Shown here: in pieces, positions 40,494 through 51,481 of the stretch
How positions within the stretch are numbered: the first letter of the stretch is position 1
Layout of the letters: the number at the start of each line of letters is the position of its first letter
Origin: Hepsetus odoe
Lineage: Eukaryota; Chordata; Actinopteri; Characiformes; Hepsetidae
Reading direction: 5' to 3'
NCBI GenBank assembly: GCA_017165825.1
Contig: CM029380.1
Coordinates: forward strand, 2,791,102-2,855,101
DNA: 64,000 nt
The notes under the pieces: generated by a model
Databases searched by the model: none
Told to the model about the DNA's origin: nothing
The model's input: only the letters and a program-made list of their open reading frames with translations
Position numbers and translations under genes: made by a program

Positions 40494-43400
40494 TCACTCA
40501 TGTATCTTCATCTCCTCTCCGTCCTCTGGAGCGTCAGGACACAGATTGGAGACATTTCCATCCTTCCAAATGACCAAAATCTCTCCAGGCTTCAGTTGCT
40601 CTGTCTCACTGGCGCCCCCTATTGGTTCTATGTTGTTGTCCAAATGATGATCCAGGGTTGGACCAGTGCAGCAGTTTTTGTTCTCCTCCTTCCCCTCAGT
40701 GATGAACTGAAGCTCTTCCATGTTTGTTGGGGTAGAAGCTGCAGCAGCTGCAGCCTTGTATTTGGCTATTTTCCTTCTGTTTCTGCACCAGAGAATGTAT
40801 AAAGGTCAGGGGGAAGAAAAAAAAAAAAAAAAAGGAAACACTGTACATTACCGTTGACCTCAGGAAGGCTGGGATTTTGCCACTCTCTTGAAAACATTCA
40901 GATGAGCTCTAAAAGTGGTACCACCACTTTTAATGCAAATACTGACCTGTTACCCATCATGCCCATGACCAGAAGCCCACAGCCCACCAGGAGGGCTATG
41001 AAAGACAAGGCCAACATGGCAAACACCCAAGATGTTGCTGTAAAAAAAAGGGGAACAATTCAATTTAAAAGCTATGTAAAAAGAAATTAAAAGAAATTAA
41101 ACGAGTTTATAGATGAGACACACTTTATGGCGATGGACTGTATCTTTATGCTGTAGGTCAGAAGGCTGATAGGCCATAAAAGGGAACTATGATAACCTAC
41201 ACACATTATCAGCTTCCAAGCATATTTAGAAGCGTATAGAACTGTCAAATTCTAAGAATTTTTGGGATTAAACTATGGATTATTGTTGTTTCTATTCTTA
41301 AAATGCTGTTTTTGCTCTTAAGCTATGGTTTTACTTTATTTCCCATAAAAAAGGAAAAATAGGGCAGAGAATGGTCATAGCTGCCAACTGCAATAATTAT
41401 AATGATCACCGGCATCACAATTAAATCCATTCTGCTGTAAAACAGCGGAGCCAAACCCAGTGCCTTGAGGTCAGTGACACAGTGGGCACAGTTTAGGATT
41501 TAATTGTTTAAATGACTTTCACTTCAAGAAGTAATAAACACATGAGGGGAATGACCTGTTTGATATTTGGACCTCACTGTGGACCTTAGGACTGCAGTCT
41601 TGCACTTTTTCCAAAACCGTTGCTATTAATGCCTTTAAAACAACCCAGATCATTTCAGGAGGGATCTTTACAGGCAAGCTGCTTTAACCCACCAACCTAC
41701 TGATAATAAATGGCACCCCTAACCTTAATAAGACCAGTCACTGATTTCTGACTCCTCCTCCTCTCTCTCCCATAAAGGCTCTCTCAGAGAGATTCTCCAG
41801 TTCAGTTTTGTTGTTTTTCATGAAAGATGGTGAAACTAAAAAGACACATTCATGTTTTCTGTTCTGCTCACATTTTTAAATCACAGTTTGACATCACGGG
41901 GCAGTGGTGGTCTAGTGGTTAGGGAGTTGCCCCGCATCGGAAGATTGTGGGTTCGATTCCCTCACAAGTAGGTTGCCCTGAGGTACCCCTGAGCAAGGTA
42001 CCGTCCCCGTCACTGCTCCCCGGGTGCTTTCAATAGCTGCCCACTGCTGCACGGTGTTTGTGTGCATGGGTTAATAGCAGAGGTCCAATTTCATTGTGGT
42101 TCATGCTTGCTGTGCTGTGACCTCGCAATGACAAGGGTTGTCACTTTCACTTTCACTTTCACGATGCTCTCAGATTGTAAAGAGACAAGAGCAAGGGCCT
42201 AAAGAGACCAACGGAAGAGGCTGGTTGAGGACCTGAAAACCTACAGGCTGGTTGAGGGCCTGAAAACCTACAGGCTGGTTGAGGGCCTGAAAACAAAAAT
42301 GACGCAGAACCGAAACGTAAAATGAAAACTGGTGGACCAAGTTGGAAAACGTAAAGCAGGTGGAGACCCAAAATTGGTGGAAAACAAAACTGAAGATACA
42401 ATGATTAGAATTAGTGCAGGTTCACACTCACAGTCTTCAGCGCGGTAGAACCACATGAGGAACGCCCTCTGTTCTTGGGTCATGGTGTGGCCCCTGGGGG
42501 CCCCTTCAGCCTCCGTGAACTCAAACTCACCGAGCTCGCTCTGTCTCCTGGATCCTGTGGGAAAAACGTGTGATAGGCTCTAAACAATGCATCGTCGAAG
42601 ACCGTTCTATATATTTTCTGCCCAAATGTCCTGCCTAAATCACTCAATTAGCTAAAACTGTCCTGATCACAGAATAGCAGCAGTACCGGGACGGTGAAAG
42701 CTGGAATTCCCTTTCCTCTAGACCCTGTAAAGTTCATCCCCAGACTGGGACACTGGTGTCCTAGTGGTCAGGGACTCGGCTTCATTATTTGATGGTCATG
42801 GAATGGTCAAGGCTGCCCCCTGCTGCACTGTTTTTTTTCCAGTGGAGCACTTATTTAAATTATATAAATGTATATAGTTTTTTGTTTCTTTTTTGGATTG
42901 TTTTCAATCTTAAGTAAAAGAAAAGAAACTGGTAATAAATAAGAGCACAGGTCCTTGGTCAGAATGTTTTGAGAAGAAACCTTTTTTTTGGTGTCAGGGT
43001 CACTGCTGCTGGTCGGTGCAATAGCAACTGCATTATCTTCGCTTGCCAACTGCCTGACCTTAATCCATAATGCTCTTTAAGATTTTTATACCGGAATGAT
43101 TTTTTTGTTATACATTCCTTCCAAAATTATCTTAAATTCCCATTCACGTGGGAATGGAGTAAAATATTGCAGGGTGATTTTTAGCCACCTTAAATGAATA
43201 ATTCAGTTTTGCACTTCAAATCCTGCATATTTATCATTTTTGAATTTTATCAGGTCCATTTATGATTCATTTGTGATTTTTTAAAATGTAAATAATTAAA
43301 TCATTCTGCCACACAAGGCAGAAACAGACCTCATAACAGCAGTTAAGCTCGCCCACTCTTGTGAAAGTCAACCATGAGCAAAATACAGGGCAGCCAATCA

Positions 43401-45142
43401 GAGCATGAGTCATTTGCATAGATCAGTCTTAAAGGCACATCAACAGAAACAGCCCGTTTATTTCTAAGTGAGAAAAAGAGAAAATAGAGTGCGTTTGGGA
43501 GGTAGGGTGAGTAGAATATGAGACCTTGACTAATTAGAATGCATCCAACTCTTAATTTTAAAAAATTAAAACATTTGGAAAAATTGCTTTTTGCATTTGC
43601 AGTCCATAGGCCATCATTTGCAGCTTTACCAAAAAAAAAAAGATTCCCTGTCTTAAACTTACTCAGCTTGTCCTGGCAGATGTCTCCTTCATCCAGAGAC
43701 TTCCACTTGGTCTTTTTGCCACTGTTGGTCAGAGCGAGATTCCCGCTGTCTGCTGCCAGCTCCAGAGAACGATTCACACTGATAAGCTTGTGGTTTACAC
43801 ATTCCCACTGCAGGTAGCCTCCACCATCACATTCAACTGTCTGGACGACATGGTCTTGGTAGGCAGACAGGCATCTCCCCGTGCCCACATTCATGAGGAA
43901 CCAGGCGTCTGTCCAGAGCCACTGCTGCAGCTCCGAGTCCACACTGCACCTCTGTAAGTGGACTCGGGCATCCCTGTGGGAGTCCTGTAGACACAGGCTT
44001 TCCTCAGTGTTGTGGACCATGAAGCTGCTGGCCCCTGTAGGTACACAGATAATGCCATGTTGTGGACATTTATATAGTCTATATTTTCAGCTGACAAAAG
44101 ATATGGACATGTTAAACTGACCTGCAAAAGAGACCACCCATTCATATATTCAATTCCCCACCAAGTCCGTTTTTTTATTTTACACATAATTCAATCAAGA
44201 CTGACTTTCACACACCTCAGTTGCTTCACATGTTTACAATTTGCATCCAAAATTTCTGGAAGTTAACAAACGGCAGCTTGCAGATTTCTGCAAAAACACT
44301 TAAGTAGCATCTTCGGAAAAAAGAAAAAATGGAATTTATTGAAGTGATAAAGGCCAAGGGTGGTCAACATAAATCTCGACACCTCTCATACTTCATTATT
44401 GAGATTTTTATGAAAAACGTTTGCTGTTTTTTTTTCTGGCACTAAAATGAAGCACTTGCACAATAAGACCTGGACATGATATCAGTTATAGGAATGAACA
44501 TGATGTCCTACTTTTGCGCAATACCAAGCTCCTGCTCAACACCGCCAAATCTTGTTTTAGAAACTTCCTGAACCAGCTTAAATATCCATTGAGAACACAC
44601 ATGCGGTACTTTCTGCAAATTGTAGTGGGCGATTTCTATTTATTGAATTTTAAACAAACTCAAAACAAAAAATAAAGAAATAAAAAAAAAAATGTATAAA
44701 CGGCATAACTTTTGCACAGGCCACAAATTTATCCCAAAATTTAATTCAGTTCTTTAACAGAGGCATCTATCATCTAACTAAAAGCAGTAAAGAAACAAAT
44801 ACAATTGATTCCAGATGATCAATTTTAATCTAGAACCTTCTTTAGGCACTTTGCAGCCGGTCACTGAAACTCCCATCTTTCATTTAATCCTCAACATGCC
44901 AACGAGAAGGCAGTTCGACAAGCATTAAATGATTTTCCTTTTCTTTTTTTAAATTTTTTTTTTTATTGTGCACTGTGCCATTATTAATAGTCCTTTCATA
45001 CACAGCTATATATTTTTATTTTTGGAATTTTGCATTACAATTCAATCATATTTTTGCATAAACAAAATGAATTTTTTCATTTAAAAAAACAGAGAGTGTT
45101 ACCTTGCCACGTGAGGCACAGTGAAATCCACAGCCACAGCAT
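40494..45142 (-). CDS. slc51b: slc51b with N-terminal signal peptide and mannose-receptor-type cysteine-rich lectin domain
   Basis: On the minus strand, exons 45142-45103, 44034-43663, 42554-42432, 41037-40947 and 40782-40494 join in phase (1,1,1,2) into 304 residues. Residues 1-15 are a signal peptide (MLWLWISLCLTWQ). Residues 18-137 form an R-type lectin domain like the mannose-receptor CysR domain, with six Cys (28, 43, 68, 82, 92, 133), QQW and LQWEC. Residues 162-304 are OST-beta: FLMWFYRAED (human LWFFRVED), a membrane helix at about 182-206, a basic RNRRK stop-transfer, and a C-terminal GEILVIWKDGNVSNLCPDAP like human VLSVFLPDVP. OST-beta partners OST-alpha (SLC51A) in basolateral bile-acid and steroid efflux. 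Position beside rasl12 matches human SLC51B. An upstream in-frame open exon (45853-45723) could add 51 residues, and Met162 could start a conventional form. Confidence 0.85.
41899..42165 (+). repeat. tRNA-derived SINE, family B, full length
   Basis: Best-preserved copy: GGGGCAGTGGTGGTCTAGTG, TGGGTTCGATTCCC, GAGCAAGGTACCGTCCCCGT, CTGCTCCCCGGGTGCTTTCA, and an end of three CACTTT units. It is in an slc51b intron. Confidence 0.92.
42218..42294. repeat. 27-bp tandem repeat, 2.9 copies
   Basis: The unit AGGCTGGTTGAGGGCCTGAA plus AACCTAC occurs at 42218-42244, 42245-42271 and 42272-42294, with one base difference in the first. It lies 138 bases from the slc51b exon 42432-42554. Confidence 0.93.
42745..42840 (+). 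repeat. Degraded family B SINE fragment
   Basis: TGGTGTCCTAGTGGTCAGGG, ATGGTCATGG and CTGCCCCCTGCTGCACTG are head and body pieces with the middle lost. Confidence 0.55.
43060..43662. other. slc51b intron; nothing recognised
   Basis: The lectin exon's frame stays open past its donor (GTAAGT at 43662) for about 100 codons, but that extension is AT-rich intron without similarity. No other feature is seen. Confidence 0.5.
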
Positions 45143-45853
45143 TCCTAAGCCACCAGAGTCTCCCTGCAATACACACAATACACCGACTCGCTCAGGGATT
45201 GTTCGGACTCATCCCAGACTATGAGCAGTCAGGCAGATCAGAGCATGTTATTTCAATGCCCAAAATCTAAAGTCAGCGCAACTTCTACCAGCACTACGAT
45301 GCCTACTCTTCACACTTTTTCACCCAAATGGTAAAGTACAATAATAAACATTTCCAACTAATGTAACTAGTGTATTTGCTTACATTACAGATTACATTGA
45401 TGTACTTATTAAATACCAACAACTAGCCCTCACACTTTGCTCTTATAACCCTTCATCTGACATATCTGCCAGTTCATGCATAGATGCTAGAGATGATACT
45501 CCAGTATCACAGTTTAAGGGGTTGATGGAAGTGATACAGGGATGCTGATATATGCAATTAAGCAATTTCCACTCAGGATCAATCAATCAGTTGTCCTGAT
45601 CATGGTTCTGATCATTCTTCCAGTCTTTCCAGCAAAAGAGCCCCACTTGGATGAAAACCCATTGAACCCACTAATCAGTTTCAAAGTCATCATACAGGAT
45701 AATGCAGAAGGTACTACTCACCCAGATTGATCTCAGGTATGAAGAAGGGGGGACGGTACACACGCTGGAAAGTCCGGCCTGTTTCCAAAGATCAGGTGGG
45801 AGGAGATTCTGCTTCATTCTTCCCATTTTATTGGCCGCCTGAATGGCCTGCAT
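45103..45853 (-). promoter_or_regulatory. Candidate upstream 5' exon(s) of slc51b
   Basis: The signal-peptide exon begins after an AG acceptor at 45164-45165 (exon 45163-45103), so an upstream exon is expected. A minus-strand stretch ending at a good donor (CTGG|GTGAGT after 45722) fits. If joined, its frame from ATG 45853 runs open into the signal-peptide ATG. It could be 5' UTR by chance or encode an N-terminal extension; without RNA evidence I favour UTR. Confidence 0.35.
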
Positions 45854-45999
45854 GCTCTTGCAAGAGATCAGTAGAATGAGAATGTTCCATAAAACCTGTC
45901 TGATGCAAAGAAATAAAATAAGTTACATGAAAAGAATGAGTCTTAATGCAGTATTGAACTCATGTGGAAATTATATATTTGCACCCATGGTGCAGTTGT

Positions 46000-46215
46000 C
46001 ATTGCAGATGGTCCTCAGCTCTGACTGGGCACACCTGGACTCATCAGGGCTCAGGTGTGCTTCGTTTGGGGCTGGCTATTTAAGCCCCAAAGAGGCAGCC
46101 ATTGATATTGGTGGTCTCTGTTGTAGTGGCGGTGGGGCAGGTCCTTGGCATGGTCTGTTCCGGTCCGTTAATAAAGTTCCATCACAGATTACCCCCTCCC
46201 AAAAAAAAAAAATAT
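46000..46215 (+). repeat. Possible interspersed repeat with AATAAA and poly(A) tail
   Basis: Ends in TTAATAAAGTTCC and then, after CCCTCCC, a run of A12, a pattern like a retroposed transcript. Only one copy is seen in this window, so the class is unknown. Confidence 0.3.
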
Positions 46216-47524
46216 TTTTGATTAAATTTGTGCAACTGTAACAGCAGTTATGGCTCTTGTAGGCTCTGGGTTGTGGGTGTGTGTGTATTCTCCACTCTCC
46301 ATGGTCAAGGCACTTTTTTTGGTCAGTGTTTGGCCGGCCTTGGTTCAGGGAGTGTTCTCTTGGAGAACACTGGGTTCCTGACTCCGCGGTCAAACACCTG
46401 CACGTCATGTGCTGATGTTTGCTCATGTTAGCCATTATTCTTTTATGGTGAGCTCCATGGAGTGAACGACCTCTGGGTCGAACGCTAACAAGGTTTTTAA
46501 TGTTTTCCCATGGTTTGTGCTCCATGAAGGAAAGAAAGGCGCTGTGCAGGAACACACGACGGACAAACACTGTAAATGTGATTTCAAGGGCACGACATGG
46601 CCTTAAATGGGTTTGTCCAATGTGAGAGGGCTAGATATGGATGTTTTCTTGATGTAGTGTTTTAAAACAGTGATATAGAAAGTGGTGTTGGGAAGGTTGT
46701 CTACAGTGGAATAGGTTGGGAGCCATACTCTCAAGCTGACCGACCCAGTCGCCTTTTTTTTGGAGATGGTACTTACAAGATCTTTCCTCAAACGCTAGGC
46801 TTATTTACTTGCTTGGCTTTGTACACGTCACTCAGTAACTGCTTTAAAAGCATTGGGGGACTTCTATTATTGTAAGAGGAAAGTGTGGACCCACATGCAG
46901 ACCCTTAACATTTAACTGAATTATCATCCTTCAGCTTTGATGTGAAGTGGTTCCTTTTAAAGAAACTTTTTGAATGATGTCATCTGGAGGTGAAAGGAAC
47001 CAAATATATTATTTATATATATATATATTTATATTTATATGCATCCAAACTACTGAACCACCACATTTTAAAAACTGGTATTTCAAACAATGATTTTCAG
47101 CGAGGGAGTTTTCGACGTCTGGTTCCATCCGCCCCCATGGTGAATAATTATGGGTTTGATTCTCCAGAGCAGATCATTTCCCACCAAACCCACTCTGAAT
47201 GGCTATGTTTACATCATAGTAATTATGTGGAACTTAATGGAGCAAAATAGACCAAGTTGACCTTAAACCCACCAGGCTGCTCTTACATGCACCCTACACT
47301 AGGGGGCGCAAGAAATACATTGTGTAGAAAAGAGTACATGCTGAGTCCTGATCTCTACACTCCAGTTGTGTTGGATTTCAGCACATTGTCATATTTAAAG
47401 CCGAACCTGCAACTCTGGAGCGCAATCAATAGACAACCTTAACTGAAGAGTTTTGCTTAATGTCATTTTTCATCATTTCTTTAAATACCATGCTTGCACA
47501 CATGCATTGAATTTGTTCAGTGGA

Positions 47525-47640
47525 CACACACACACACACCAGGAGCAGTGGGGTGCAACCTTCACCCGGGGGCATTTATGGGGTTAGGTGATTTGCCCAA
47601 GGGCACTTCAGCGGTGGATGCAGGAGTGGGAAAGTTCACT
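47525..47640. repeat. CA microsatellite plus common fish interspersed fragment
   Basis: A short CA run is followed by GAGCAGTGGGGTGCAACC and GGGTTAGGTGATTTGCCCAA, GGGCACTTCAGCGGTGGATG, a motif order I associate with a common dispersed fish repeat. No second copy in the window confirms it. Confidence 0.4.
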
Positions 47641-47929
47641 TGACCACATTTTTCCGCCCAGTCCAGAAGAATGAACCAGCTACCCTCCAGCTACAAACAC
47701 CCTTCTCTTTATCCCATGCATGGATCATCGCTTTGCCCAGACTTGTTGCAGACATCCTGTTCCTGTTTCCTTTTCTTTTCTTTTCATTCCTTTTTTCTTT
47801 GTGTGGAATTGGAATAATCAGCTGGACTAGTGCATGAGAACAAGAACGTATTTCATATTTTACACATTTCCATCAATAATAATGTCTCTTTTTCACTGTA
47901 ATGTTTTATGCATTTAAAAATAATCACTA

Positions 47930-48200
47930 TCTTGATCAAGGCTGCTCCCAGGGGTCTGCGTCTTCCTTTTTCACCTCGACCTGCATGTCCTCTCTCACCA
48001 CAACCAGAAACCTCCTCTGTGTCCTTCCTCTTCTCCTCTCCGCAGCCCCATCCCCAACATCCTCCTCCTGAGATACTCCTCGTCTCTCCTCTGCACAGGT
48101 CCAAACCAGCACAGTCTCACTTCTCTCACTTCAACTTCCACCCTGAGCTGTCCTTCAAATATTCTGGTGCCTAACCTTGTCCATCCTCATCAATCCCAAC
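47930..48200 (-). mobile_element. LINE 3' relic, minus strand, badly decayed
   Basis: Complement of the LINE block seen at 14640: CACCAGAATATTTGAAGGAC-like start, DLCRGETR, EEKRK...EEVSGCGERGHAGR. Several frameshifts are present. It lies between slc51b and abhd2. Confidence 0.6.
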
Positions 48201-48769
48201 ACAACAGAAACAACAGAATATCAAAATAGATAAAGCATTAGTGTTGTTTGTGTTGTTTCCATGTAATCTGATCATGCAAAACAACAGTAATTTAAGTTTT
48301 ATGAAGGCAGGGAGTGACTAAAGTATATTTTTAACATTAAAGTGAGTGCAGATAGAAACTGGAAGACACTGAGAGCAGCTGAAATAAATTTTTATTAGCA
48401 AAAAAAAAAAAAGATTAGAGCAAAAAAGTTTAAATCTGAATAATAAACCATAGCAACCTGCACCGATCAAAGTTTATATTTAATAGTCAGAGTATTGGAG
48501 TCTGAGAGAGATGTTGGTCACTCTCATCTACAATTTATAATACATCCTTTTCATCCCTTTGATTATTACACTCCTTGATTATTTTGACATGCAGTAATTT
48601 ATTAATAACAACAGCCTTTTAGAATTTGCCATTGGTTTATTCAATTTATTTAAATTGATTTCCTTTCAAATAAGCAATAAATTAATTTTTTTTCAAAATT
48701 TGCAAATAAAAATATCAAATTCTATTGTTACTTGATAAATAATACATTCCCACCATCACCCGGAAAACG

Positions 48770-49462
48770 CGGACGAGCGGGTTATGCAATAACACACGAT
48801 CAGCCAATAGGAGAGCCGTATGCAAATCAGCGCGCTACAGCAGGAAGGAAAGCTCAGGCTGCGTTCCAATAAGCACACTCACTAGTCCTCGTTCTTTATT
48901 GAGGTTGAATATGTTCCAAATGTGCCAGAATTGAATTCAGATTCTCTGAATACAGAAACATTCTGGTAGCTACTGTTAAATATATAACATTATTATTTAG
49001 GTTGTTATTATTATTATTAAGTAACAAAAACAACAAAAATTCAATAAAAAAACAACAATAATGTGAATTAAAATTAATGAATGTATAATTTATTCTAATA
49101 AACATATATTTTTTAAATATTTATTTGTCTTTATATATTTTGCATGGGCACTTGAGCAGGAAGTGTTGAAGGAAAAATTTCTAGAAGCCCTCGCCTTCTA
49201 GCTAGAGAGTCATCATACACTGTTATTGGAGCGCGGCCTTGTCGTCAGGCGCTGCGAGCCAATGAGAAGGGCGGTATGTAAATGAGCTAGGGCGCAGTAA
49301 GGGCGCGTGCTGAACGGAGGAAAGCTGAGGGAGAAGGTACTGGAAAGGGAGGCAGTACGGCGGTGCTGCTCCAATAAAGGCCAGTTTACTGATGGAAAGG
49401 ACAACTGAGTCTCACACACCTAGAAGGAACGGGATCTGTCGGTGAAGGTTCTGCAGAAGCAG
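48770..49462 (+). promoter_or_regulatory. abhd2 promoter region and non-coding first exon (predicted)
   Basis: Two GC-richer blocks each combine CCAAT and an octamer-like site: CCAAT 48804 with ATGCAAAT 48820-48827, and CCAAT 49259 with ATGTAAAT 49276-49283, plus an inverted CCAAT at 49225. A probable first exon ends at 49462 with GCAGAAGCAG|GTACAT. A second untranslated exon is likely at 51246-51339 (CGCA|GTAAGT) before the coding exon. Start sites are not determinable from sequence. Confidence 0.5.
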
Positions 49463-51481
49463 GTACATTTCTCCGTGTTTCTGAGCGCTGTCTGGTGCTG
49501 TTCGCCCCGTTAGCTAGCTCCTGTTTCTGTCCCGCTGAGAGAGATGCTAATGTTGTTAGCATGCCTCAGCAGGCACCCACAGGAAGAGGAGCATATCAGC
49601 TTTTCTCCATCAAATCCTCTTTATGTTATGTCCTGCGTACTTTATTAACACTACAAAGTCGGTTTATTGTGGTATAAGGGGTTTAGTTTGGAGCACAGAC
49701 ACTTTATTCTGTAGAAACTCGACTCTCTGGGCTGGTGAATCACTGAGAGTCACGAATGAACACAGGAAATGTTCTGCTTTTCTCCACAGAATTCATAAAA
49801 TCTCCAGCTTTGTTCTCATCCTTGATTGGTTTGGACGTTTCCATGGTGGAGATTCTAATTACAGTGTAATGTCACAGATTTAGCTGTAGTTCTTTATGGG
49901 AGTGGCCACATTTTTAACCAAATTGTGAAGTTCAGTCATCTTTAATTTCCTGTAGCTTTAATGATGATGCTGATATTCCTAATCCTCCTTTTCAATGAAT
50001 TATTTCATTTTACATGATGGTCCATCATTTTATCACAGATTTTATGAACTTATATATGATATTACTTAAGTTTGTGTGAGGCTTAGAGACGAATAGGACA
50101 TTTTTACAGTAGTCGTCAACGAATTGTGCTGCACGTTTAACCAAATGTTCAGTTTGATTGCGATCTTGACGTTCACCCGTTATAGAAATGCACCAATTGG
50201 CCGAAAGCTGAAGAGATGATGGTGAGAAGCATCCACCGGAGTGGTGAGATGTCCGATGTTCTGATCTGGATAAGAAATGTGTTTGAGGTTATCTCTATCA
50301 AATGTGGAAATGCCGTCTCCTGATTTCACTCCAACCATGTGAACAGCCTGCGGTCTCACCTAGAAACTTGACAAAGATGGTTTAATAGCCTGTAACTGTG
50401 TGTAAAAATACTTCAAATATTTGCTAAAAATATTAGAATTGAATTATATTATCTATAACTAAAAATATTATTTTTTTATAATTTGCAACAATTAAAAGAG
50501 CATGATTTTATGTTGTTTAAAGGCAAATTGAAGTTCAATAAATCCATAATGTTTTCAAAGTCATCAAGCAATCGTGTTAAATAAGCGCGATACCAAAAAT
50601 GATTATGAAATTTGACTTAAAACTATAGAAAAATGAACTTTTTAAAAATGCACTTGATAACATTAGCTCAAAGGTTCTTTGGTTGTGTGAAGTACAAAAT
50701 AAATGTTATATTTAGTAGGTTGTAAATCTATTACGCCTCTCATTGGGTGAGAAGGTGGGATCGGGGCGGTGGGCTGTAAAGACCTGAGCAGATCTGCTCT
50801 AGAATTAGGCTCAGTCTGGTGCTTTGCTTGTGGCTGGGAAAGGATCTGTGATCAGACTAGACTCTGGACTTCCTCACAGCGGCAGATGCAAAGTTATTGT
50901 CTTTAATCCTGTCTTTTAATTTACTTCACGTTGAGTTTATCTGAAATATATGGGGTATTTTCAGTCTTTCAGGAAAGATATCTTTTGGTCTTTCAAAACT
51001 AAAGATTCATCAAACTGACTATCTACTTTTAGAGCCCCCAACATATTGCATATTACAATTTTAAGGTTTTAATGCAGAATGTCTTTGAGTGTTTGGCAGT
51101 TGCGTCCTGTCGTTTTTAAATTTAAACTGTAACCACATTTCAACATGGTCACTTATCAACATAAGGATGATTTTCCAGCTTTGTTTATTTTGAAAGAACA
51201 TCATTCTGCCTTATCTAATATGTGGAACATGTTTTTCTTTGCAGTTTTGACCCAAACACTGTGACCAAAAACTTTGCAAGTGCAACATCGTTGACCAAGT
51301 GCCAGGGATTGCATTCTAGAAACCGTCTTGAGCAACGCAGTAAGTTACATCGTGTGTCCACACAATCTGTTCCTGTTTGTTCTTTATGCAACACTCTATT
51401 AAAGTTCCTCTTTATAGAGCTCATCTTGTTTTGTCTCGCATACGATATTTACTTCAACCTCTCTCTGCAAACAGATCAGCC

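Noticed and set aside
41899..41975. Possible tRNA genes at B-box-like GGGTTCGAATCCC sites
   Set aside because: Each lies in a SINE copy with a degenerate A box and no cloverleaf acceptor stem; they are SINE promoters, not tRNA genes.
43343..43662. Continuation of the lectin exon to a stop at 43343 as a separate soluble lectin
   Set aside because: A strong GTAAGT donor ends the exon at 43663, the extension is AT-rich without similarity, and phase joins perfectly to the next slc51b exon. A read-through isoform cannot be fully excluded.
46076..46570. Minus-strand 164-codon frame between slc51b and abhd2
   Set aside because: Overlaps repeat-like sequence and a homopolymer, with no protein similarity seen.
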